A DNA stretch of 64,000 nucleotides from Tsukamurella conjunctivitidis. GTDB lineage: Bacteria > Actinomycetota > Actinomycetes > Mycobacteriales > Mycobacteriaceae. Position 1 is the first letter of the stretch; each line of letters opens with the position of its first letter. The stretch lies in NCBI RefSeq assembly GCF_007858475.1, contig NZ_VIGX01000007.1, forward strand, positions 1 to 64,000, in the 5' to 3' direction. The notes below the pieces were generated by a model. It was not told the DNA's origin. It saw only the letters and a program-made list of their open reading frames with translations, and ran no database searches. Shown here in pieces: positions 7,844-16,229 of this stretch. Both the position numbers and the translations under genes were made by a program.

Positions 7844-9321
7844 GACAGCTCCTCTCGGGCCTGGTCGTCGGCGAACAGCTTCTCGAGCGAGCGGCCCAGC
7901 ATGGCCACCCGGTAGCGTCCGGAGGCCCGGTGGTCGTCCATCGGCGTTCCCTCGGCGCGCAGCACCTCGGCGGCCGCACGGACGGTGTCCTCGGACCAGG
8001 GCCGGCCGAGGAGTGCACGTTCGGTCGCGGTCGCCCGCAACGGGGTCGCGGCGACGCCGCCGAGCCCGATCGCTGCACGCGTGATCGTGCCGTGCTCCAC
8101 CGTGAGGGCGAAGGCGACGGCGACGCTGGAGATGTCGTCGAAGCGCCGCTTGGCTATCTTGTGGAAGGCCGTGAGCGGGTTCAGCGGCAAGGGGATCCGG
8201 ACGGCTTTGATGAGTTCGTCGGGGCGGCGCACTGTCGCGCGGTAGCCGGTGAAGTAGTCCGCGAGCGGGACGGTGCGCTCACCGTCGCGCGAGGCGAGGA
8301 CCAGGCGGGCTTCCAGCGCCAGCAGCGCGGGTGGTGTGTCGCCGATCGGAGAGCCCGTTCCCAGGTTGCCGCCCAGCGTCGCGGCGTTGCGGATCAGGCG
8401 GGAGGCGAACTGCGGGAAGAGCTGGGCGAGGAGCGGCACGCGGCCGTCGAGGCGACGCTCGATCTCGGACAGCGTCAGCGCCGCACCGATCTCCAGTTCG
8501 TCGTGTGCCCAGCGCAGTTCGCGCAGCTCCGGCAAGCGGTCGATGGCGACGACGAGGGGCTCGCGTCGCCCCTTGAGGTTGACGTCGACACCGAAGTCGG
8601 TGGAACCGGCGACGAGGACGGGGGAGTCGTCGCCGGCGAGGAGATCGAGTACCTCGCTCAGGCCGGCGGGCCGGACGAACCGGCCCTGCGGGCCGGTGAT
8701 CTCGGTGGGGGTCGCAGCGGGGGCCGCGGCGGTGCGACGGGCCGCGAGCGGATCATCGGGCGCGGGTTCGGAGGGAAGGCCGTACGCCGCGTCCCTGATC
8801 GGTCGATAGCCGGTGCAGCGGCACAGGTTCCCGGAGAGCGAGTGCAGGTCGAAGCCGTTCGGACCGTGCTCGTCGTCGTGGTCGCCGCACTCCCCGGCAG
8901 GGCCCCCGGACGGCGCCCGATCGGGGCGGTAGAACTCGGCGGCCATGCTGCAGATGAAGCCGGGCGTGCAGTAACCGCACTGGGAACCCCCGCGCAGCGC
9001 CATCGCGGTCTGGACCGGATGCGACTCGTCCGGCCCGCCGAGTCCCTCGGAGGTGACGACCTCCTGGTCGGCAAGGGCGGCGGCCGGCGTGAGGCAGGCG
9101 TTGATCGCGGTCCACCGGGTCCGGTCGTCCGGGGCCTCGGGATCCCCGGGGCGGGCGACGAGAATCGAGCAGGCGCCGCATTCCCCCTCGGCGCAGCCCT
9201 CCTTGGCCCCGGTGAGGCCCTGGTCGCGAAGCCAGTCGAGGGCACTCGTGTGCACCGGGCCGGTGAAGGGTCGGGATCGACCGTTCACGGTCACATGACA
9301 TCCGGTCAGCGTTTCGGTCAC
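7840..9321 (-). CDS. xdhA: Xanthine dehydrogenase, FeS/FAD subunit
   Basis: A 493-residue fused small subunit. It has an N-terminal plant-type [2Fe-2S] domain (GCAEGECGACSI), a second [2Fe-2S] domain (QCGYCTPGF and LSGNLCRCTGYRP), then an FAD domain with VAGSTDFGVD and ATLGGNLGTGSPIGD. It passes electrons from the Mo site to NAD+. A Gly/Asp-rich insertion precedes the last cysteine pair. I chose the GTG at 9321 because it gives the usual short N terminus; an ATG at 9426 would add 35 residues that do not look like the family. It is the first gene of xdhA-xdhB-xdhC-guaD. Confidence 0.92.
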   Translation of the reverse strand: MTETLTGCHVTVNGRSRPFTGPVHTSALDWLRDQGLTGAKEGCAEGECGACSILVARPGDPEAPDDRTRWTAINACLTPAAALADQEVVTSEGLGGPDESHPVQTAMALRGGSQCGYCTPGFICSMAAEFYRPDRAPSGGPAGECGDHDDEHGPNGFDLHSLSGNLCRCTGYRPIRDAAYGLPSEPAPDDPLAARRTAAAPAATPTEITGPQGRFVRPAGLSEVLDLLAGDDSPVLVAGSTDFGVDVNLKGRREPLVVAIDRLPELRELRWAHDELEIGAALTLSEIERRLDGRVPLLAQLFPQFASRLIRNAATLGGNLGTGSPIGDTPPALLALEARLVLASRDGERTVPLADYFTGYRATVRRPDELIKAVRIPLPLNPLTAFHKIAKRRFDDISSVAVAFALTVEHGTITRAAIGLGGVAATPLRATATERALLGRPWSEDTVRAAAEVLRAEGTPMDDHRASGRYRVAMLGRSLEKLFADDQAREELS

Positions 9322-9461
9322 CGCTGCATCCCTACTGAACCGCGGCACGCGGTTCCGACAGGCATGGTTTGCGAGGCTGAGCTGGACCGCTGGTTTTCCA
9401 TGCGAACACGATCCAGTGCATTTCATGATAGGTGACGGGAGTCACATCGGGAAGGTCTTTT

Positions 9462-9488
9462 CGGAATATTCTTTCCGCATCACGGAGT
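9462..9488. promoter_or_regulatory. Purine-regulon operator B (xdh operon promoter)
   Basis: CGGAA-N6-TTCCG (9462-9477) is followed by TTCCG-N5-CGGAG (9473-9487), the same overlapping composite as operator A. It lies about 140 bp upstream of the xdhA GTG, in a 209-bp gap with no convincing gene. Binding by the IclR protein is inference. Confidence 0.6.
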
Positions 9489-9530
9489 TGTGCGGCGGAG
9501 GTGGATCCGGCCACGCTGCGCCGTTGCAGC

Positions 9531-11039
9531 TCAGCCGCTGATGAACGCGGTGATCGGCCCTCGGACGAAGTAGAGGATGAACCCGACCGAGACCGCCCAC
9601 AGTAGCCAGTGCGCCTTCTGTCCGCGACCGCTGAGGACGCTCAGGAGTGCCCAGGTGATGAAGCCCACGCCGATGCCGTTCGCGATCGAATAGGTCAGGG
9701 GCATGGTGACGATGGTGAGGAAGGCGGGCAGGGCCACCGAGAAGTGGGTGAAGTCGATATCCCGGATCTGCGCCACCATCATCGATCCGACGACCACCAG
9801 CGCGGCCGCGCCCACCTCCATCGGGATCACCCCGATGAGCGGCGCGAAGAACATCGAGCCCAGGAAGAGCACGCCGGTCACGCAGGCTGCCAGGCCCGTG
9901 CGCGCGCCCTCCGCGATGCCCGACGCCGAGTCGACGAAAACGGTGTTCGACGAGCCGGAGGTGGCGCCGCCGGCGACCGCTCCCATGCCCTCGATCACGA
10001 AGGCGGAGCGGATCCGCGGGAAGGTGCCGTCGGCTTGGCCGACGCCGGCCTGGCGCGCGAGGCCCGTCATCGACCCCATGGCGTCGAAGAAGTTCGTGAA
10101 GACCAGTGTGAAGACCAGCATCGTCGCTGCCAGAGCGCCCACGCGCTCGAAGGCCCCGAACAGGTCGAACTGTCCGATCAGGCCGAAGTCGGGGAGCGCG
10201 ACGATATGGCTGGGCAACTCGGGTGCGCTGAGATTCCAGCCCTTCGGGTCCGGATGGTTGGGGTCGCCGACCGTGCCGAGCTTCGCGAAGTGCTGGATCA
10301 CGATCGCCGCAAGGGTCGCAACGATCATGCCGATGAGGATGGCGCCGGGGACGCGGCGCGAGACCAGCACCGCGATGAGCAGCAGCGCGAAGATGAAGAC
10401 GGCCGTGGGCAGCGCGTCGATCGAGCCGTCGTGGCCCAGTTGTACCGGTGGCCCGGCCGGCGTGCGCGTGACGAAACCCGAGTTCACGAAGCCGATGAAG
10501 GCGATGAGCAGGCCGATGCCGACGGTGATGGCGGTCTTCAGCTCCGCGGGTACCGCGCGGAAGATCGCGGTCCGGATGCCGGTCGCACCCAGAACCACGA
10601 TGATCACGCCGTTGATGATCACCAGGCCCATCGCCTCCGGCCAGGTCACGTCCTTGACCACCGCCACCGCGAGGAAGGAGTTCATCCCCAGGCCGGCGGC
10701 GAGCGCGAACGGGAGGCGTGCGACCAACCCGAAGAGGATCGTGATCACGCCCGCGGTCAGGCCCGTGACCGCCGTGACCTGCACGAATCCGAGGGTTCCC
10801 TGCGCGGCATCGGACGAGCTGCTCAGGATGAGCGGGTTCAGCACGACGATGTAGGCCATCGCGACGAAGGTGACGAGACCGCCGCGGATCTCGCGGGGGA
10901 TCGTCGAGCCGCGGCGGGTGATCTCGAAGAAGCGATCCAGGAACGGCGTGCCCGCGGGATCCGGGCCGTCTTTCCGGTCGATGGCCACGGGGGGTGCGAC
11001 GTGTTCGTCGGCCCCGTTCTGCTCTTGCTGGCTGGTCAT
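9531..11039 (-). CDS. NCS2/AzgA-type purine permease
   Basis: A 502-residue multispanning transporter of the AzgA-like branch of nucleobase:cation symporters, probably bringing in hypoxanthine, adenine or guanine. AzgA-type motifs are present: AAGLGMNSFLA near TM3, TNFFDAMGSMTGL, and SGSSNTVFVDSASGIAEGARTGL. The first 40 residues are hydrophilic and cytoplasmic. The ATG at 11039 is preceded by AGAGGACC. The gene is transcribed toward xdh and has its own operator cluster at 11169-11194, separated by a leader of about 130 bp. The exact base preference cannot be read from sequence. Confidence 0.9.
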   Translation of the reverse strand: MTSQQEQNGADEHVAPPVAIDRKDGPDPAGTPFLDRFFEITRRGSTIPREIRGGLVTFVAMAYIVVLNPLILSSSSDAAQGTLGFVQVTAVTGLTAGVITILFGLVARLPFALAAGLGMNSFLAVAVVKDVTWPEAMGLVIINGVIIVVLGATGIRTAIFRAVPAELKTAITVGIGLLIAFIGFVNSGFVTRTPAGPPVQLGHDGSIDALPTAVFIFALLLIAVLVSRRVPGAILIGMIVATLAAIVIQHFAKLGTVGDPNHPDPKGWNLSAPELPSHIVALPDFGLIGQFDLFGAFERVGALAATMLVFTLVFTNFFDAMGSMTGLARQAGVGQADGTFPRIRSAFVIEGMGAVAGGATSGSSNTVFVDSASGIAEGARTGLAACVTGVLFLGSMFFAPLIGVIPMEVGAAALVVVGSMMVAQIRDIDFTHFSVALPAFLTIVTMPLTYSIANGIGVGFITWALLSVLSGRGQKAHWLLWAVSVGFILYFVRGPITAFISG

Positions 11040-11168
11040 GGTGGTCCTCTCGGTCCGAAACGCCGGGCGGGTGCCCGTCGCGTTCAGGCGCTCCGGGGAG
11101 CGACGGCGAAGTGGGGCTGATCGAAGGCGACGCGTGGTGGCTATCGCGTGGGGCTCCGCAGATCTGCG

Positions 11169-11194
11169 TTCCGCCCATCGGAAATGTGATTCCG
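11169..11194. promoter_or_regulatory. Purine-regulon operator E (permease promoter)
   Basis: The clearest site of the set. It has TTCCG-CCCAT-CGGAA (11169-11183, perfect 5-bp arms) overlapping GGAA-ATGTGA-TTCC (11180-11193), so half-sites alternate about every 10-11 bp. This periodicity suggests two dimers on one face of the helix. The rest of 11040-11499 holds promoters and operators but no gene I can support. Confidence 0.65.
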
Positions 11195-11341
11195 ATCACG
11201 TCGAGTGAAGCACGCGCTCCAGGGGCTGTCAAGCACATGTTCTCCGGGATTCTCGCCGACTTCCGCCGTGCGCCAACATGTACCAGCTGAACCCTCTGCA
11301 CGGGGGCTGAGCTTCAGTGGGGCGATGGCCCGTGGGCGTGA

Positions 11342-11430
11342 TTCCGTATCGTGGTAGCAGATTTTCAGTCATCAGGCGTGATTGAGGCGTGCTGTCGGCC
11401 GCGGATCGACCGCGATACCGCAATACGGAA
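11342..11430. promoter_or_regulatory. Operators C and D upstream of the iclR-type gene
   Basis: TTCCGTATCGTGG lies at 11342-11354. The same motif in reverse orientation, TTCCGTATTGCGG on the minus strand, lies at 11418-11430. Site C shares a 14-bp word (ATTCCGTATsGTGG) with operator A. The position ahead of the regulator's own start suggests autoregulation. A TANNNT hexamer (11347-11352) sits inside site C. Confidence 0.55.
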
Positions 11431-11499
11431 CACAAGATGGAATCAGCGCGTACTGTCGCGATTGGAACAGCAAACGACCAGACGTCCGGGGAGGCGATC

Positions 11500-12264
11500 A
11501 TGGCGGGGAAGTCCACGTCCGGGGTGCAGTCGGTGGAGCGCGCCTTCGAACTGCTCGAACTCATGGGGCGCGCCGGAGGCGAATGCTCGCTCAGTGAACT
11601 GTCGGCGGGGACGCCGTTGCCGCCGCCCACGATCCACCGCCTGCTGCGCACCCTGGTGGGCATCGGCTACGTCCGCCAGCTGCCGAACCGGCGCTACGCA
11701 CTCGGTCCGCGGCTGATCCGCCTCGGCGAGGTCGCGAACCGCCAACTCGGCGCCGTCGCGGTGCCGGTGCTGCAGTCCCTGGTCGACGAGCTCGAGGAGA
11801 CCGCGAGTCTCGCGGTGCTCGACGGCGACATGGTGATCTACACCGGACAGGTGCCCTCGCAGCACAGCATGCGCACGAACAACGAGGCAGGCCGCCGCGT
11901 CAATCTGCACAACAGCGGTGTCGGCAAGGCCGTCCTCGCGGAGCTCGACGACGCCCGCATCGTCAAACTCGTGGGGCAGGCCGGGATCCCTGCGCCGACG
12001 CCCAACAGCGTGAGCACTCTCTCCGGCGTCTTCGCCGAGGTCGAGAAGGTCCGCGCGCGCGGCTACTCGATCGACGACGAGGAGCAGGAGGCGGGGGTGC
12101 GCTGCTACGCCATGGCGGTGCCGGGCGCGCCCACCCCGATGGCCGTCGGGATCTCGGGCCCCGTCTCCCGGCTGAGCGACGACTTCGTCGATCGCGCGAT
12201 CCCCGCCCTGCAGCGCGCCACCGGGATCATCTCCGACGCCCTGATCGGCGCCCGCGAGATCTGA
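11500..12264 (+). CDS. IclR-family regulator of purine/allantoin catabolism (AllR-like)
   Basis: This 254-residue protein has an N-terminal winged-helix HTH (about 5-70; SVERAFELLELM, PPTIHRLLRTLVGIGYV) and a C-terminal IclR effector domain (about 80-250; SLAVLDGDMVIYTGQVPSQHSMR, HNSGVGKAVLA, YSIDDEEQEAGVRCYAMAVPG). The ATG at 11500 follows GGGGAGG and gives the usual length; the ATG at 11437 lacks a Shine-Dalgarno sequence. It is divergent from the permease and adjacent to the whole purine cluster. By analogy with AllR it is probably a repressor relieved by a pathway intermediate such as allantoin or glyoxylate. That role and its binding to the TTCCG-N5-CGGAA sites are inference. Confidence 0.88.
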   Translation: MAGKSTSGVQSVERAFELLELMGRAGGECSLSELSAGTPLPPPTIHRLLRTLVGIGYVRQLPNRRYALGPRLIRLGEVANRQLGAVAVPVLQSLVDELEETASLAVLDGDMVIYTGQVPSQHSMRTNNEAGRRVNLHNSGVGKAVLAELDDARIVKLVGQAGIPAPTPNSVSTLSGVFAEVEKVRARGYSIDDEEQEAGVRCYAMAVPGAPTPMAVGISGPVSRLSDDFVDRAIPALQRATGIISDALIGAREI

Positions 12265-12273
12265 TCGTCCTGC

Positions 12274-14544
12274 TCACTCGCCGCCGGAGCGACGGCTCTC
12301 CGAGGGGGCGGGTCGTCCGCCGCCCCAGAACACCCGGTCGAGTCGGGCTCGATCCGGGCCGCGCCGGCCGCCGCGCAGTCGGCGTACGACGCGGCTCAGA
12401 CCGTGCCCGACGGGGCGCGCCACCGCGGGGAAGGACAGCGCGACGCCGGCGACGAGGAGGAGTGCCACCGCGCTGAAGCCGTACGTCTGCGTGAGGTGTT
12501 GACGACGATCCGCGGCGCGGGCGACTTCCATCCGCTCGTAGGTCATCGGATGTCCGAGCACCGGCACCCTGTTCCTCGTGTACGCCCGGAGTTCGCGGGG
12601 AGGTTCGCCGGCGCGCACGAGGTCCTCCCGCGTGCCGATCTCGCGGTGGTCGATGAGCAGGCACGTGTCCTGGCGCTCCATCAGTCGCCCGTCGCACCGC
12701 ACCGGCCCCGAGGCGACCTCGACGTCCGCGTAGCCACGTGCGGCCAGGACGAGGAAGCCCGCCGTGCACGCCAGGAGGAAGCCCCGCCACAGGTACGTCG
12801 CGGCGGTGGACGGGGCGGGCGCGCCTTCGTGCGCGGAACCCCGGTCGACCGGGTGGTCGGACGGTCGCAGATCCTTCAGAAGGAGCGCGGCCCAATCGGT
12901 CTCGTCGTGGCCGCCCGTGAAGACGGTCTCGGTGACGGTGTGCCCACTCGCTCGCGCGGTGGCCGCGACCGCGGCGACGTTCGGGACCAGTTCGTCCTCG
13001 TACGAGCCCACCGCGAGGTGCAGCGCGAAGGGGGCTCCTGGCGTCGAGAGCAGGTCGTGCACCCATTGCTCGCGGCCCAACACGGACTCGGGGCGAGTGG
13101 TAAGGCCGGGGCGCCACCAGACGGAGGGGGAGTAGGCGAGGACGGTGTCGATGCGCCCGGGGTGCTCACAGGCGAGCGCGAGTGCCGCGATCGCGCCCAT
13201 GCTCTGACCCGCCGCGAGCACCCGCCGCGGCGCGCCGGGAAGGAGCGCCAGGGCGGCCGGGAGCACCTCGTCGGCGACGGCCCTGCGCACCGCGTCCGAG
13301 CCGAGGAACCGCAGCCGCTCCGCGGGGCCGGTGGGGGAGTCGATCCCGAGGACGCACATGCGCGGGCCGCCGCCCCGCGATCGCCGGCGCTCGACCACGG
13401 CGGGCAGCCCGTGCCGGTCGATCCACGCGTCGGCGTCGAAGACGATCGCGAGCTCCACTTCGCCCTCGCCGGGCGGAACGAAGAGGCGGTAGCGCACCGC
13501 GGGGTCGCCCTCGGTCGTGCCGTCCAGGACCGGGGACGGCGCGTCGTGGAGCCCGAGCCAGGGCGAGAGATCGGGGGCGTCGGGACCGCGCAGGACCGAC
13601 CCGAACGACGAATCCGCGGAGCGGTTGAGCGGATCCGGTACTGCGGCGCTCCGGATCGCGCGCCCGTCGACCGGACGCCCGTCGCGCACGCCGGGGGAAT
13701 CGGCGCGGAACGGGAGGATGCGGTAGCCGGAGAGCACATCCCGCGGCAGCGTCAGCTCGACGAACCAGAGGTCGCCCGCCGGGCGGAGCCGCATCAGTCC
13801 GGCATCGACGCGGTGCTTGTCGGTGAGGCGGTTCGCCCAGAGGTACACGCCGACAGGGGGATTCGCTGCCTCGTGGCGCCAGACGAACAGGGCTCGCACG
13901 CGGGCGGGATCGCGGGGGTCCTCCGTGAGCAGCGGAGTGTCCAGCGACCGGAGGGCCCTGGTCTGCGATCGCGTGAGCGGCTCCGCGCCGTCGACGATCG
14001 CCCGGCGCAGGGCGTTCGCGGACTTCGCCGCGCCGGCGCGCGGTCGCCTCGATGTCAGTATCGCCATGGCACCGACGGCGAGGGCGAGGGTCGCGATGCC
14101 GACGGAGCCCGGGATCATCGCCGAGATCAGGTGGGCGCGCGTATTCCGTTGGAACGTGAGCCGGCGGTCGTAGTCGTAGGGGTAGGGCTTCTCCGTGAGG
14201 CCACCCCTCATCACGACCGCCGGGACGTCGACCGCCACGCCGGCGCGCGCGAGTAACTCGAACATCGGCTCGCCGCGATCTCCCCTGCCCCGACTGAGGA
14301 TCGCCCAGCACGTGTCGCCGCGCTCCATCACCTGACCACCACAGGCGACGGGGGTGTCGGGAAGGCGGCTGTCCCGGGCGTACGAGGCCGCCGCGGTGAC
14401 CGCGATCCACAGGAAGACGATGCCCACGATCGTCAGGATCGCCGGCGCAGCCTTTGCGCCGAGGCGCGCGTTCTCCCTCGCGAACTCGGCGCGATAGGCC
14501 TGCGCCTCCTCGCTGCCCTCGTCCGCCCTGTCGAACACCCCCAC
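12274..14544 (-). CDS. Membrane protein with enterochelin-esterase-like domain and duplicated CxGxxMxxxDTC modules
   Basis: A 756-residue protein unlike a standard family member. Order: TM about 32-54; loop with ACGGQVMERGDTC (Cys68, Cys79); TM about 138-163; a Fes N-terminal-like domain about 195-285 (ALFVWRHE, DLWFVELTLPRDVLSGYRI); an alpha/beta-hydrolase domain about 345-565 with nucleophile GQSMG (Ser448) and probable His546 (TGGHDETDW); TM about 585-602; a second loop RCDGRLMERQDTC (Cys617, Cys628); TM about 688-709; basic tail. The topology puts the esterase in the cytoplasm and both Cys loops outside. Hydrolysis of a ferric-siderophore ester is the closest family function, but no siderophore gene is nearby. 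The GTG at 14544 (or 14538) is tentative because no Shine-Dalgarno sequence is seen. Confidence 0.75.
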   Translation of the reverse strand: MGVFDRADEGSEEAQAYRAEFARENARLGAKAAPAILTIVGIVFLWIAVTAAASYARDSRLPDTPVACGGQVMERGDTCWAILSRGRGDRGEPMFELLARAGVAVDVPAVVMRGGLTEKPYPYDYDRRLTFQRNTRAHLISAMIPGSVGIATLALAVGAMAILTSRRPRAGAAKSANALRRAIVDGAEPLTRSQTRALRSLDTPLLTEDPRDPARVRALFVWRHEAANPPVGVYLWANRLTDKHRVDAGLMRLRPAGDLWFVELTLPRDVLSGYRILPFRADSPGVRDGRPVDGRAIRSAAVPDPLNRSADSSFGSVLRGPDAPDLSPWLGLHDAPSPVLDGTTEGDPAVRYRLFVPPGEGEVELAIVFDADAWIDRHGLPAVVERRRSRGGGPRMCVLGIDSPTGPAERLRFLGSDAVRRAVADEVLPAALALLPGAPRRVLAAGQSMGAIAALALACEHPGRIDTVLAYSPSVWWRPGLTTRPESVLGREQWVHDLLSTPGAPFALHLAVGSYEDELVPNVAAVAATARASGHTVTETVFTGGHDETDWAALLLKDLRPSDHPVDRGSAHEGAPAPSTAATYLWRGFLLACTAGFLVLAARGYADVEVASGPVRCDGRLMERQDTCLLIDHREIGTREDLVRAGEPPRELRAYTRNRVPVLGHPMTYERMEVARAADRRQHLTQTYGFSAVALLLVAGVALSFPAVARPVGHGLSRVVRRLRGGRRGPDRARLDRVFWGGGRPAPSESRRSGGE

Positions 14545-14588
14545 GCCGCCAGCGTAATACTGCGGTGCGGCCGCTGAGCGGGGCCGAT

Positions 14589-14594
14589 TAGGCT
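14589..14594 (+). promoter_or_regulatory. -10 element of leaderless hisH
   Basis: TAGGCT ends 7 nt before the hisH ATG, with no Shine-Dalgarno sequence between. Transcription would start at or next to the start codon. Confidence 0.55.
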
Positions 14595-14601
14595 GGACGG
14601 C

Positions 14602-15231
14602 ATGAAGAAGGTGGCGATCCTCGACTACGGCTCCGGCAACATCCGGTCCGCGCATCGTGCGATGGAGCGGGCCGGCGCCGAGGTCACCGTGACCGCGGAC
14701 GCAAAGACCGCGCTCGCCGCCGACGGGCTGCTCGTCCCCGGCGTCGGCGCCTACGAGGCCTGCATGGCGGGCCTGAAGGGCGTGCAGGGAGACCGGATCA
14801 TCGGCGAGCGGCTCGCCGGTGGGCGACCGGTGATGGGCATCTGCGTGGGCATGCAGATCCTGTTCGAGAAGGGCATCGAGTTCGGCGTCGAGACCGACGG
14901 GTGCGGCGAGTGGCCCGGCACCGTCGAACGGTTGCAGGCGGAGGTGGTGCCGCACATGGGCTGGAACACCGTTCAGGCGGCAGAGGGCTCGAAGCTGTTC
15001 GCCGGCACCGACGCGGACACCCGGTACTACTTCGTGCACTCGTACGCCGCGCAGCGGTGGGAGCTCGACATCGCCGACCACATCCGCGCGCCGAAGGTGA
15101 CGTGGGCCGACCACGGCGGGCCCTTCGTCGCGGCCGTGGAGAACGGTCCGCTGTGGGCGACGCAGTTCCACCCCGAGAAGAGCGGCGACGCGGGCGCGGT
15201 GCTGCTGAAGAACTGGGTGGACACGCTGTGA
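14602..15231 (+). CDS. hisH: Imidazole glycerol phosphate synthase, glutaminase subunit
   Basis: This 209-residue class-I glutamine amidotransferase supplies ammonia to HisF for step 5 of histidine synthesis. The nucleophile is Cys81 in GICVGMQ, and His190/Glu192 in FHPEKS complete the triad. The oxyanion strand [10 protein letters not shown] and PHMGWNTV are also present. It heads a transcription unit running through hisI; the upstream neighbour is divergent, so hisB is not adjacent as it is in Mycobacterium. Confidence 0.96.
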   Translation: MKKVAILDYGSGNIRSAHRAMERAGAEVTVTADAKTALAADGLLVPGVGAYEACMAGLKGVQGDRIIGERLAGGRPVMGICVGMQILFEKGIEFGVETDGCGEWPGTVERLQAEVVPHMGWNTVQAAEGSKLFAGTDADTRYYFVHSYAAQRWELDIADHIRAPKVTWADHGGPFVAAVENGPLWATQFHPEKSGDAGAVLLKNWVDTL

Positions 15232-15482
15232 GCGGCAAGCGGAACCTGTCCCTCGGTCGGCTCGCGCTGTTCTCCCTCGGCGCCGCGGTCGCCGTTCTCG
15301 GACTCGCGGTGCTGCTGCTCAACGTGCTGCGGCCCAGCCCCGCCGTCGGGCTGCTCATCGTCGCGGTGGGGCTCGTCGGGGCGGTCGCCGCGATGGGGAT
15401 CGTGTCGAACCGCATCGTCGGGCGGGCCGTGCAAGGGTCCCAGGAGCGGGAGCCCGGAAAGTCGGATGACACGACGCACTAG
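15228..15482 (+). CDS. Small two-TM membrane protein in the his operon
   Basis: An 84-residue protein with a GTG start overlapping the hisH stop (GTGA). A basic N terminus ([10 protein letters not shown]) is followed by two hydrophobic spans (about 10-35 and 40-62) and a charged tail. It has no family I recognise. Its TAG stop (15480-15482) is also the first three bases of the TAGGCT box that precedes hisA. Position suggests co-expression with histidine genes but gives no function. Confidence 0.7.
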   Translation: MSGKRNLSLGRLALFSLGAAVAVLGLAVLLLNVLRPSPAVGLLIVAVGLVGAVAAMGIVSNRIVGRAVQGSQEREPGKSDDTTH

Positions 15483-15485
15483 GCT
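15480..15485 (+). promoter_or_regulatory. -10 element of leaderless hisA/priA
   Basis: TAGGCT, the same hexamer as at hisH, ends 6 nt before the GTG start at 15492. It would provide an internal promoter in the his operon. Confidence 0.5.
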
Positions 15486-15491
15486 GGTCGC

Positions 15492-16229
15492 GTGAGTCTG
15501 GTACTTCTTCCCGCAGTCGACGTCGCCGAGGGCAGGGCCGTGCGCCTCGTGCAGGGTGAGGCCGGTAGCGAGACGGCCTACGGGTCGCCGCGCGACGCCG
15601 CCCTCGCCTGGCAGAACGACGGGGCGGAGTGGGTCCACCTCGTCGACCTCGACGCCGCGTTCGGCAAGGGCAGCAACCGCGAGCTGCTGGCCGACGTCAT
15701 CGGCGAGCTGGACGTCAAGGTCGAGTTGTCCGGCGGCATCCGCGACGACGACTCCCTCGCGGCGGCGCTGGCCACCGGCTGCGCCCGCGTGAACCTCGGC
15801 ACCGCGGCCATCGAGAATCCCGAGTGGTGCGCGAGCGCCATCGCCCGCCACGGCGACAGGATCGCGGTCGGCCTGGACGTCAAGCAGCTCGACGGCCAGT
15901 GGCGGCTGCGCGGCCGTGGCTGGGTCACCGACGGTGGCGACCTCTGGGAAGTGCTCGAGCGCCTCAACCGCGACGGCTGCAGCAGGTACGTGGTCACGGA
16001 TGTCTCCAAGGACGGCACGCTGACCGGCCCGAACCTCGACCTGTTGGCCGCCGTCGCCGCCGCGACGGACGCGCCCGTGGTCGCCTCCGGCGGCATCTCG
16101 GCGCTCGAGGACCTGACCGCCATCGCCACCCTCGTCGATCGCGGCGTCGATTCCGCCATCATCGGAAAGGCCCTCTACGCGGGCCGGTTCACCCTTCCCG
16201 AGGCCCTCGATGCGGTGTCGCGTCGATGA
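15492..16229 (+). CDS. priA: Bifunctional phosphoribosyl isomerase (HisA/TrpF)
   Basis: A 245-residue (beta/alpha)8 isomerase with acid/base residues Asp10 (LLPAVDV) and Asp170 ([13 protein letters not shown]), plus phosphate loops GGIR and ASGGIS. In most actinobacteria one PriA enzyme isomerises both ProFAR (histidine) and PRA (tryptophan). No trpF is present among the trp genes here, which fits that dual role. The GTG start lies just downstream of a -10 box. The stop overlaps the impA ATG. Confidence 0.93.
   Translation: MSLVLLPAVDVAEGRAVRLVQGEAGSETAYGSPRDAALAWQNDGAEWVHLVDLDAAFGKGSNRELLADVIGELDVKVELSGGIRDDDSLAAALATGCARVNLGTAAIENPEWCASAIARHGDRIAVGLDVKQLDGQWRLRGRGWVTDGGDLWEVLERLNRDGCSRYVVTDVSKDGTLTGPNLDLLAAVAAATDAPVVASGGISALEDLTAIATLVDRGVDSAIIGKALYAGRFTLPEALDAVSRR

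Noticed and set aside
9322-9426. 35-residue N-terminal extension of XdhA from ATG 9426
   Set aside because: The extension is unlike xanthine dehydrogenase N termini; the GTG at 9321 gives the expected start.
9332-9514. 60-codon minus-strand frame between xdhA and the permease
   Set aside because: It covers operator B, has no recognisable motif and no clear ribosome binding site; it is better explained as promoter DNA.
14545-15171. Extension of the esterase-like frame across hisH on the opposite strand
   Set aside because: It lies antisense to a certain hisH gene and has no family similarity; it is an open shadow frame caused by high GC.
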